A DNA stretch of 6,775 bases. It comes from Rhodospirillales bacterium. GTDB lineage: Bacteria > Pseudomonadota > Alphaproteobacteria > Rhodospirillales > Casp-alpha2. The notes under the pieces are model-generated. The model was not told the DNA's origin. It did no database searches and saw only the letters and a list, made by a program, of their open reading frames with translations. Made by a program: the position numbers and the translations under genes. The first letter of the stretch is position 1, and the number at the start of each line of letters is the position of its first letter. Positions 1-5,846 of this stretch are shown piece after piece. Where the stretch lies: contig JABJOR010000038.1 in NCBI GenBank assembly GCA_018664265.1, positions 1 to 6,775 on the forward strand. Reading direction: 5' to 3'.

Positions 1-658
1 GGATCACATTAACGCCCTTGCCTGTGGTTTCCTTGATGACGGCGACGTAATCTTCTTCGCGGTAATTGATCGCCCGTTCTGCGCCCAAATCTTCACAGGC
101 TTTGCATTTTTCGGCAGAGCCTGCCGTGGCAAATACCCGTGCACCAAAAGCTTTGGCGAGCTGGATGGCGGTGGTACCGATTCCGGATGATCCACCATGG
201 ACCAGAAAGCTTTCGCCAGCTTGTAATCCACAACGGTCAAATACGTTGTTCCAGACCGTAAAGAATGTCTCAGGCACAGCCGCAGCTTCTTTCAGGGAGA
301 GGCCTTTCGGGATCGGCAGACACTGGGCCGCAGGGGCGACGCAGTACTCGGCGTATCCGCCGCCTGTTACCAATGCCATAACTTCGTCACCAACGCTGAG
401 CCCGTCTACATCATCTGCCACGGAAACGATTGTGCCGGCAACTTCCAGGCCTGGGATATCGGAGGCTCCTGGCGGTGGCGGATAAGCTCCCTGGCGTTGC
501 AGAACGTCCGGGCGGTTCACCCCGGCTGCGGCAACCTTGATCAGCACATCCCCTGCCCCCACATCTGGTACAGGACGAGTTGCAGGTTTCAAAACATCCG
601 GCGCGCCAGCCTCTGTTATTTCAATTACTGTCATATCCTGCGGGATGCTCGTACTCAT
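1..658 (-). CDS. NAD(P)H:quinone oxidoreductase, PIG3-type medium-chain reductase (3' end cut by window edge)
   Basis: This gene encodes a probable cytosolic NADPH-dependent quinone reductase of the zinc-free medium-chain dehydrogenase/reductase superfamily. The frame is open from the ATG at 658 to the left edge, giving 219 residues of an expected 320-330, so roughly the C-terminal third is missing. The GroES-like N-terminal domain carries the [13 protein letters not shown] segment and then [16 protein letters not shown], both typical of the TP53I3/PIG3 quinone oxidoreductase family. The Rossmann fold begins at the nucleotide-binding motif [18 protein letters not shown]. No catalytic zinc ligands are seen, as expected for this subgroup. 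The start is supported by a GGAG Shine-Dalgarno at 666-669, seven bases upstream. A second Met at codon 9 (MTVIEI) has no comparable site. A probable terminator separates it from the stress-protein gene, so it is likely its own transcription unit. The exact substrate is unknown. Confidence 0.9.
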   Translation of the reverse strand, partial: MSTSIPQDMTVIEITEAGAPDVLKPATRPVPDVGAGDVLIKVAAAGVNRPDVLQRQGAYPPPPGASDIPGLEVAGTIVSVADDVDGLSVGDEVMALVTGGGYAEYCVAPAAQCLPIPKGLSLKEAAAVPETFFTVWNNVFDRCGLQAGESFLVHGGSSGIGTTAIQLAKAFGARVFATAGSAEKCKACEDLGAERAINYREEDYVAVIKETTGKGVNVI

Positions 659-692
659 GGAAAGTCTCCGTTAAAAATTTTAATTGAAACAT

Positions 693-726
693 AAAACGCG
701 CAGGAAACAGCTTCCCCACGCGTTTT
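693..726 (-). terminator. Probable intrinsic terminator of the universal stress protein gene
   Basis: An 8-bp stem AAAACGCG (693-700) pairs with CGCGTTTT (719-726), and an inner GGAA/TTCC pairing (703-706 with 712-715) closes a five-base loop. On the minus strand it starts 24 bases after the usp stop codon, and the 3' arm ends in TTTT followed by ATGTTTC. The U-tract is short, so termination may be partial and some read-through into the quinone reductase gene is possible. Confidence 0.55.
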
Positions 727-750
727 CAATAATACATCTTTTGTTACAGA

Positions 751-1608
751 TTAGTGCAACATCAAAATAGGCATATCTGCATTTTTAATGATGTAGTGGG
801 TTGCGCCACCCATAACCAACTCGCGACGTCTGCTATGAGAATAGGCTCCCATAACCATCATATCTGCCCCAACATCAGTGGCAGCGTTCAACAGGGCCTC
901 ACCAATTTCGTCTTTGCGAACGAACTCATGGACTTCTGCGTTTACGCCATGGCGTTTCAGGAATATCTGCATGCAGGTCACCGTCAAACCGCTTTTTTCG
1001 CCGAGGACATCATTGCTGAGAATGTGGACCGTTTTTGCCAATTTCAAGGCAGGCAAAACGGCTTTGATAACCCTGGCAGATTCCGCGCCACCATTCCAGG
1101 CAACGGCAATAGTATCGCCCAAGACTTGCGGCTTATTGGGAGGGCACATCAGGGTCAAGGCCCCGGCGTCCATCAAGGATGCCTCAAGGGTATTTATGCC
1201 CAGCTCGGCATCCGGTTTGGGAACCACAACGAGATCAGCCATGCGGCCAAAGAGGCCAACCAGATCGGCTTGTTTGCCTGTTGATTCAAACCAGGTAGCC
1301 GAACTGCCATCACTAACTGCATCGTTTGTATGAACGATGTGTATTTCATTGTTTTTACAATAAGTATTGAACAGGTCGCGGACACGATCTTCTTCCTGTG
1401 CCGCATTTTGCTTAGCCGCATCAAGAATTGTCGCTTTCATACTTTCGGTCATCAAAACACCGAAAGGCATCAAATCTTGTGGGCGTGCCCTTGCGTGAAT
1501 AGCATCAATATGAGCCCCGAAGCGTTTGGCAAGAGCGTGCGCATGATCCATGACGCCTTCGCCTTTTCCATCACCCCGAACAGGAACCAGAATTGTTCGT
1601 ATTGTCAT
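751..1608 (-). CDS. Tandem-domain universal stress protein (UspA family)
   Basis: This cytosolic stress-response protein of 285 residues has two tandem Usp domains of about 140 residues each, the length usual for tandem proteobacterial UspA proteins. Domain 1 starts at TIRTILVPVRGDGKGEGVMDHA and shows no clear ATP-binding glycine motif, so it looks degenerate. Domain 2 starts near residue 162 with DTIAVAWNGGAESARVI and ends with MGAYSHSRRRELVMGGATHYII. That ending aligns with the G-2x-G-9x-G(S/T) nucleotide motif, but the second glycine is serine. Whether it binds ATP is therefore uncertain. The start ATG is preceded by an AAGGGG-type ribosome site with a seven-base spacer. The gene has its own extended -10 promoter and lies between two terminators, so it is probably monocistronic. 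The family is induced by starvation or stress, but no molecular partner can be read from this sequence. Confidence 0.93.
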   Translation of the reverse strand: MTIRTILVPVRGDGKGEGVMDHAHALAKRFGAHIDAIHARARPQDLMPFGVLMTESMKATILDAAKQNAAQEEDRVRDLFNTYCKNNEIHIVHTNDAVSDGSSATWFESTGKQADLVGLFGRMADLVVVPKPDAELGINTLEASLMDAGALTLMCPPNKPQVLGDTIAVAWNGGAESARVIKAVLPALKLAKTVHILSNDVLGEKSGLTVTCMQIFLKRHGVNAEVHEFVRKDEIGEALLNAATDVGADMMVMGAYSHSRRRELVMGGATHYIIKNADMPILMLH

Positions 1609-1644
1609 AACATTGCCCCTTCTTCCTGTAATATTGATAGTTTA

Positions 1645-1653
1645 ATTATAGCA
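1645..1653 (-). promoter_or_regulatory. Extended -10 promoter of the universal stress protein gene
   Basis: On the minus strand the sequence reads TGCTATAAT, a consensus -10 hexamer (complement of 1645-1650) preceded by a TGn extension (1651-1653). No good -35 hexamer lies 16-18 bases upstream, which fits the extended -10 class. Transcription would begin near 1637-1639, giving a leader of about 30 bases before the usp ATG. It lies just downstream of the fhs terminator, as expected for a separate unit. Confidence 0.6.
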
Positions 1654-1675
1654 AATTTCGTTAACCCCGTATCTT

Positions 1676-1714
1676 AAAAAAGAAAAGGGCCGAGGTATTC
1701 CCCGGCCCTTTTTT
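1676..1714 (-). terminator. Intrinsic terminator of fhs
   Basis: A 10-bp perfect stem AAAAGGGCCG (1683-1692) pairs with CGGCCCTTTT (1703-1712). Inside it, GG/CC pairs close a four-base loop after one A-C mismatch. On the minus strand it begins about 10 bases after the fhs stop codon, and the 3' arm runs into a long U-tract (TTTTCTTTTTT, complement of 1676-1686). The plus strand also has a short T-run, so it could work in both directions, but no gene converges from the left. Confidence 0.88.
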
Positions 1715-1720
1715 AGCAGA

Positions 1721-3394
1721 CTAGAACAAGCCTTCAATCTGGCCCTTCTTATTCAGGTAAATGCTGTTGGCTGACGGTACACGTGGCAGACCCGGCATAG
1801 TCATAATATCGCCAGTAACGACCACGATGAATTCAGCACCAGCCGAAAGCCGAAGTTCACGCACAGGCACGGTGTGGCCTGATGGAGCGCCTTTGGCAGT
1901 CTGATCGGTGGAGAAGCTGTACTGTGTCTTCGCCATGCAAACAGGGAAGTGACCGTATCCGGCAGCTTCCAGATCTTTGAACTGTTTTGCGATAGAAGCA
2001 TCGAAAGCAATGTCTTTTGCACCATAAAGCTTCTGAGCAATGGTCCGGACTTTCTTTTCGAGAGGCATGCTATCTGGGTACAGTGGCTTGAACTTGGCTT
2101 TGCCAGAATCGACAAGTTTAACAACGTGTTTGGCAAGATCTTCCGTACCCTTACCACCATCAGCCCAATGGCTGGCAACAATGTCTTCTGCACCCATTTT
2201 CTTGGCGGTCAGACGAACCATTTCCAGTTCTTTCTTGGTATCAAGACTGAACTGGTTAATGGCAACAACAACAGGAACACCAAAAGATTTCACATTCTTG
2301 ATGTGACGGGCGAGGTTAGCACAACCCTTTTTAACAGCGTCCACATTTGGCTTGGCAAGGTCTTCTTTGGCAACACCGCCGTGCATCTTCAATGCACGAA
2401 CCGTTGCAACGAGAACCGTAGCAGCAGGCTTCAAGCCAGCTTTACGACACTTGATGTTGAAGAACTTCTCAGCACCCAGATCAGCACCAAAACCAGCTTC
2501 GGTAACAACATAGTCAGCCAGTTTCAAAGCCGTCTTGGTTGCTACAACTGAGTTACAGCCGTGGGCGATGTTGGCGAACGGGCCACCGTGAATGATAGCC
2601 GGGTTGTTTTCCAAGGTCTGTACCAGATTTGGCATCATAGCATCCTTGAGAAGAACAGACATCGGGCCAGCGGCTTTAAGCTGCTTTGCGATAATCGGCT
2701 TGCGATCACGGGTATAGGCAACAACAATTTTGCCCAAACGTTCTGTCAGATCATCAAGATCATTAGACAGACAGAAAATAGCCATGATTTCGGAAGCAAC
2801 CGTAATATCAAATCCATCGGAACGAGCGAAACCGTTACCAATACCGCCAAGCGAGTTGGTGATCTGACGCAACGCACGATCGTTCATGTCAACAACACGA
2901 CGGAAAGCAACACGGCGCGTATCTATAGCCAGTTTGTTACCCCAGTAGATGTGATTGTCGATCAGAGCAGCCAGCAAGTTGTGTGCAACACCGATAGCGT
3001 GGAAATCACCCGTAAAATGCAGGTTGATATCTTCCATAGGAACCACTTGCGCATAACCACCACCAGCAGCACCACCTTTAACTCCGAAACAAGGGCCCAA
3101 AGAAGGCTCACGAAGAGCAACCATGGAATTCTTACCGATACGGCACAGGCCATCGTGCAAGCCAACAGATGTTGTGGTCTTGCCTTCACCAGCTGGTGTT
3201 GGGGTAATAGCTGTTACCAGGATCAGCTTGCCATCACGTTTCTTTTTAAGTGTGTCAAGAAAATCAAAAGTGATTTTGGCTTTGGTAGGGCCGAATTGGA
3301 GAAGTGCATCATCAGGAATACCTGCTTTTGTAGCAATCTCACTAATCGGTTGCATAGTCGCTTCACGTGCGATCTCAATATCGCTCTTAGGCAT
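1721..3394 (-). CDS. fhs: Formate--tetrahydrofolate ligase (10-formyl-THF synthetase)
   Basis: This enzyme catalyses the ATP-dependent joining of formate to tetrahydrofolate to give 10-formyl-THF, the cytosolic entry of formate into one-carbon metabolism. It is complete at 557 residues, the usual length for the monofunctional bacterial enzyme. Visible signatures are the P-loop TPAGEGKT at residues 66-73, the first family signature [11 protein letters not shown] at 104-114, and the second signature [12 protein letters not shown] at 329-340. [10 protein letters not shown] (95-104) and TGDFHAI (128-134) are also as in the family. The C-terminus [28 protein letters not shown] region is intact (about 530-557). 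The start is well supported by an AGGGGAG ribosome site six bases upstream. It lies 209 bp downstream of the formyl-CoA/formyl-THF operon and ends in a strong terminator. In this context it would capture formate released by the upstream CoA-transferase. No missing catalytic residue or frameshift was seen. Confidence 0.98.
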   Translation of the reverse strand: MPKSDIEIAREATMQPISEIATKAGIPDDALLQFGPTKAKITFDFLDTLKKKRDGKLILVTAITPTPAGEGKTTTSVGLHDGLCRIGKNSMVALREPSLGPCFGVKGGAAGGGYAQVVPMEDINLHFTGDFHAIGVAHNLLAALIDNHIYWGNKLAIDTRRVAFRRVVDMNDRALRQITNSLGGIGNGFARSDGFDITVASEIMAIFCLSNDLDDLTERLGKIVVAYTRDRKPIIAKQLKAAGPMSVLLKDAMMPNLVQTLENNPAIIHGGPFANIAHGCNSVVATKTALKLADYVVTEAGFGADLGAEKFFNIKCRKAGLKPAATVLVATVRALKMHGGVAKEDLAKPNVDAVKKGCANLARHIKNVKSFGVPVVVAINQFSLDTKKELEMVRLTAKKMGAEDIVASHWADGGKGTEDLAKHVVKLVDSGKAKFKPLYPDSMPLEKKVRTIAQKLYGAKDIAFDASIAKQFKDLEAAGYGHFPVCMAKTQYSFSTDQTAKGAPSGHTVPVRELRLSAGAEFIVVVTGDIMTMPGLPRVPSANSIYLNKKGQIEGLF

Positions 3395-3404
3395 ATTCGT
3401 CTCC

Positions 3405-3416
3405 CCTAATATTAGG
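3405..3416. repeat. 12-bp perfect palindrome overlapping the fhs ribosome-binding site
   Basis: CCTAATATTAGG is its own reverse complement and overlaps the upstream edge of the fhs Shine-Dalgarno (GGGGAG on the minus strand, 3401-3406). It could be a small DNA operator or a weak mRNA structure next to the ribosome site. It lacks a natural loop, so as RNA it would form only a 4-bp stem. Function is inferred only from position. Confidence 0.4.
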
Positions 3417-3439
3417 TGTAATCATAAAACACAACGGTT

Positions 3440-3454
3440 GGATACGCTGTATCC
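3440..3454. repeat. Inverted repeat GGATAC-N3-GTATCC in the fhs leader
   Basis: Two perfect 6-base arms flank GCT, 46 bases upstream of the fhs ATG on the minus strand. Its size and symmetry suit a dimeric repressor operator. As RNA it would be a hairpin with a tight three-base loop. A poor -10-like hexamer TATAAA (complement of 3473-3478) lies just upstream but has no matching -35. No regulator gene is present in the window to connect with it. Confidence 0.4.
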
Positions 3455-3550
3455 GTTATTAAAATAATCCCATTTATAGTCCCATATGAAACAACATAAA
3501 TTAGGACAAAATGGTTGCTCCTACCCGACCCTTACCTGTTCACATACGTC

Positions 3551-3571
3551 ATAAGAGGCCTACCCTCTTAT
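3551..3571. repeat. Inverted repeat ATAAGAGG-N5-CCTCTTAT between the formyltransferase-like gene and fhs
   Basis: Two perfect 8-base arms (3551-3558 and 3564-3571) are separated by five bases. On the minus strand the repeat begins 32 bases after the stop codon of the upstream gene. No U-tract follows, so it is not a standard intrinsic terminator. It could stabilise the 3' end of the upstream mRNA or be an operator, because it overlaps the -10 of a possible fhs promoter. Confidence 0.5.
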
Positions 3572-3595
3572 CTTCACAGGAAAAATCGAAGACAA
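3567..3595 (-). promoter_or_regulatory. Possible sigma-70 type promoter for fhs
   Basis: On the minus strand TTGTCT (3595-3590) and GATAAG (3572-3567) are separated by 17 bases, and each matches consensus at four of six positions. Transcription would start near 3560, giving a leader of about 165 bases that includes the GGATAC and CCTAATATTAGG repeats. The match is modest, and chance cannot be excluded. Read-through from the upstream operon is an alternative. Confidence 0.25.
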
Positions 3596-3603
3596 CCGCC
3601 TAT

Positions 3604-4521
3604 CTATTGACCCAGCACGGCCCCTTTGGCAACCCCGCCAGCATCAAAAAATTCACAGGCAGCAATCTTGCCTTGACCCGCAGGGCGCACTCGTTTGACT
3701 AATATCTGCCCGCCATTTGCTGCAACACAAAATCCTTCAATACTGGAACCCATAACTTCACCCGGTGTTCCACCAGCTTCCGGCAGTTTCTGACTGTCAT
3801 AAATATTCACAACAACACCATTAATTTTGGTCCATGCCCCCGGCTGTGGGTTCGTTCCACGGATCAGGTTATAGACTTCATCAACCGATTTTGACCAATC
3901 GATTTCAGCGTCCGATGCCTTACACCAGCTTTCGTATGTAGCAAGACTGTGGTCCTGAACAATCTTTGGCGCCTTGCCATCACGGATCAAATCAACGGCC
4001 TCGCACATTGCTTCAATTCCAAGCGGGAAGATTTTATTGAAGTACACAGTTCCCAATGTGTCATCGGGTTCAATATCACAATGTTTCTGTAACAGAATTT
4101 CACCTTCGTCCAACCCGTCATCCGGCCAGAAAATCGTCAACCCGGATTTTGTTGCACCACCGATGATCGGCCAGTTAATGGAGCTGGGGCCACGGTGTAA
4201 AGGCAACAAGGAAGGATGAAAACAGATCGAGCCATGGGTCGGAATATCACGCGCGGTTTCCGGTACAAAAATGATAACAAAGGACATAACACAAAGATCG
4301 GCATTCAGTGCTCGCATCTCGTCCAGCACGATTTCATCTTTAAAATTTGAAGGCTGATAAATTGGCAAGCCTTTTTCCAGCGCATACTCTTTAACCGGAT
4401 CAAGAGGTTTGCCTTCTTTATCAGGCGCACAATAAACAGCAACGATATCCTCGCCACGGTCTACATAAGCTTCAAGTGTAGCCTTGCCGAAAGCTTGTTG
4501 CCCCATAAGAATGATTCGCAT
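3604..4521 (-). CDS. Stand-alone formyltransferase-fold protein, probable 10-formyltetrahydrofolate hydrolase (ALDH1L1 N-domain-like)
   Basis: This 305-residue protein has an N-terminal formyltransferase domain (about 1-180) and a C-terminal Fmt-type domain (about 205-305). Catalytic His102 lies in HPSLLPLHRG and Asp138 in WPDDGLDEGEILLQ. These match His106 and Asp142 of the hydrolase domain of human 10-formyl-THF dehydrogenase (ALDH1L1), as do INWPIIGG, IFPLGIEAM and NLIRGTNPQPGAWT. The asparagine two residues before the histidine that Fmt uses is Cys100 here; ALDH1L1 also lacks it. It is therefore unlikely to be the housekeeping Met-tRNA formyltransferase. There is no carrier-protein or aldehyde dehydrogenase part, and no N-terminal ACT domain as in PurU. 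The expected reaction is 10-formyl-THF to formate plus THF. Direct formyl exchange between formyl-CoA and THF is a speculative alternative suggested by its neighbour. The AAAGGA ribosome site is seven bases from the start. It is 39 bp downstream of the CoA-transferase, probably in the same operon. Confidence 0.8.
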   Translation of the reverse strand: MRIILMGQQAFGKATLEAYVDRGEDIVAVYCAPDKEGKPLDPVKEYALEKGLPIYQPSNFKDEIVLDEMRALNADLCVMSFVIIFVPETARDIPTHGSICFHPSLLPLHRGPSSINWPIIGGATKSGLTIFWPDDGLDEGEILLQKHCDIEPDDTLGTVYFNKIFPLGIEAMCEAVDLIRDGKAPKIVQDHSLATYESWCKASDAEIDWSKSVDEVYNLIRGTNPQPGAWTKINGVVVNIYDSQKLPEAGGTPGEVMGSSIEGFCVAANGGQILVKRVRPAGQGKIAACEFFDAGGVAKGAVLGQ

Positions 4522-4560
4522 GTTTTATTCCTTTTACCCTACAGGGCTATCGGTTTTCTA

Positions 4561-5808
4561 TCAGACAGCGCCATCTTCTTTTGCGCTTGAGATTTCTTCG
4601 CTGCTCAAGCCGATTTTAGTCAAAATTTCGTCCGTGTGCTCACCAAGCAATGGAGATCGTGTCACTTCTGATTTTGAATCTGATAATTTAATCGGGTTGC
4701 CAACACTCAGATACTTGCCACGTTCCGGATGATCAACTTCGACCACAGTCCCTGTTTTGCGCAGGCCCGGATCTTCGGCAATTTCCTTCATGCTAAGGAT
4801 TGGCCCTTGGGGGATATTTAGTTTGTTGCATTTATCCATGACTTCAAATTTTGTCTGGGTCATTGTCCACTCTTCAATGCCTTCAAAAACATCGTTCAAG
4901 TGCGGCAAACGGTCAGCCGGTGTTGCGAATTTCGGATCGTCTTTCCATTCCGGTTTGCCAATCACATCACAAATATTTTTCCAGACTGCGGCTTGGGTAA
5001 TAAAATATGTGTAGGCATTGGGGTCAGTTTCCCAACCCTTGCATTTCAAAATCCGACCAGGTTGTCCACCACCGGAATCGTTTCCGGCACGTGGTGTTGC
5101 TTCACCAAAGGGAATGCCCTCTCCAGCCTGTGAATACTCGTTCAATGGACCGTGATCGAGACGTTGCTGATCACGCAATTTCACACGCGCGAGATTCAAA
5201 ACACCGTCCTGCATGGCGCAATCAACTTTTTGTCCACGACCGGAATGGGTGCGGTGATAGAGCGCAGTAACAATACCCAAAGCCAAATGGAGGCCCGTTC
5301 CGGAATCACCAATTTGCGCACCCGTCACCATTGGCAGTCCATCACGATCACCAGTGGTAGAGGCGGAGCCACCGGCGCACTGGGCGACGTTCTCATAAAC
5401 CTTGCAATCTTCATAAGCGCCAGGGCCAAAGCCCTTTACAGAGGCGTAGATCATACGCGGGTTGATTTCCTGAATGCGTTCCCAGGTGAAGCCCATGCGA
5501 TCAAGTGCACCGGGGGCAAAGTTTTCAACCATCACATCACAATGTTCGATCATTTTGACAAAGATTTCCTTACCCTTGTCAGCCTTGGTGTTCAGCGTGA
5601 CACTTCGCTTGTTGTGGTTAAGCATGGTGAAGTAGAGGCTGTCCACATCGGGAATATCCCTGAGTTGGCCGCGTGTTGCATCCCCCACGCCAGGTCTTTC
5701 AACCTTGATCACATCAGCGCCAAACCACGCCAGTAGCTGGGTACAGGTCGGTCCTGATTGCACATGTGTCATATCCAGAATTTTGACACCTGAAAGAGCT
5801 TTCTCCAT
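4561..5808 (-). CDS. frc: Formyl-CoA transferase (formyl-CoA:oxalate CoA-transferase-like, class III)
   Basis: This CaiB/BaiF class III CoA-transferase of 415 residues is closest in character to E. coli YfdW (416 residues). The family moves CoA from formyl-CoA to oxalate through an aspartyl-CoA anhydride/thioester intermediate and releases formate. The N-terminus has [20 protein letters not shown] with Gln17, and [11 protein letters not shown] with Gln48, the residue found in YfdW where Oxalobacter Frc has Trp48. Catalytic Asp168 sits in GDSGTGLHL, and the mobile glycine loop is SGGGQPG at 245-251. The conserved stretches [32 protein letters not shown] and [10 protein letters not shown] are present. 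Two oddities are TTGDRDGLP where Frc/YfdW have TTGFWDGPP, and Ser245 replacing the first glycine of the loop. A GAGG ribosome site lies five bases before the ATG. The gene sits between a ThDP lyase (38 bp upstream) and a formyl-THF enzyme, strongly suggesting a formyl-CoA role. The acceptor acid may not be oxalate. Confidence 0.9.
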   Translation of the reverse strand: MEKALSGVKILDMTHVQSGPTCTQLLAWFGADVIKVERPGVGDATRGQLRDIPDVDSLYFTMLNHNKRSVTLNTKADKGKEIFVKMIEHCDVMVENFAPGALDRMGFTWERIQEINPRMIYASVKGFGPGAYEDCKVYENVAQCAGGSASTTGDRDGLPMVTGAQIGDSGTGLHLALGIVTALYHRTHSGRGQKVDCAMQDGVLNLARVKLRDQQRLDHGPLNEYSQAGEGIPFGEATPRAGNDSGGGQPGRILKCKGWETDPNAYTYFITQAAVWKNICDVIGKPEWKDDPKFATPADRLPHLNDVFEGIEEWTMTQTKFEVMDKCNKLNIPQGPILSMKEIAEDPGLRKTGTVVEVDHPERGKYLSVGNPIKLSDSKSEVTRSPLLGEHTDEILTKIGLSSEEISSAKEDGAV

Positions 5809-5846
5809 TAGATCCTCGCATATAAAAAGGGTTAGTCAGTTAATCG

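Noticed and set aside
66..485. 139-codon plus-strand open frame opposite the quinone oxidoreductase
   Set aside because: The minus-strand frame gives a clear MDR-family protein. This one is low-complexity Pro/Ser/Ala-rich and antisense.
1683..1712. A possible small RNA ending at the strong hairpin between usp and fhs
   Set aside because: The hairpin is fully explained as the fhs terminator. The remaining gap to the usp promoter is too short for another transcript on this strand.
2561..3409. 282-codon open frame on the plus strand opposite fhs
   Set aside because: It is antisense to an unmistakable full-length Fhs. Its translation shows no family character, and the opposite frame has all the conserved motifs. 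It is a shadow frame.
3405..3416. TAATAT inside the palindrome as a -10 box for fhs
   Set aside because: Transcription would start within or after the ribosome site, and no -35 lies at proper spacing.
3520..3565. Two copies of the 7-mer CCTACCC (3520-3526 and 3559-3565), 39 bp apart
   Set aside because: Seven bases repeated twice in a short C/T-rich stretch is within chance, and one copy is part of the inverted repeat loop. There is no third copy.
3511..3702. 63-codon plus-strand open frame partly in the 209-bp gap
   Set aside because: About half of it overlaps the 3' end of the formyltransferase-like gene antisense, there is no clear Shine-Dalgarno, and the composition is not protein-like. 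I treat the gap as non-coding.
3604..4521. Housekeeping methionyl-tRNA formyltransferase (fmt)
   Set aside because: The Asn-x-His motif of Fmt is Cys-Phe-His here, the FWPDDGLDEG and RGTNPQPGAWT segments match the ALDH1L1 hydrolase domain, and no def gene is adjacent.
5152..5736. 194-codon plus-strand open frame opposite the formyl-CoA transferase
   Set aside because: It is fully antisense to frc, with no recognisable domain and no good ribosome site.
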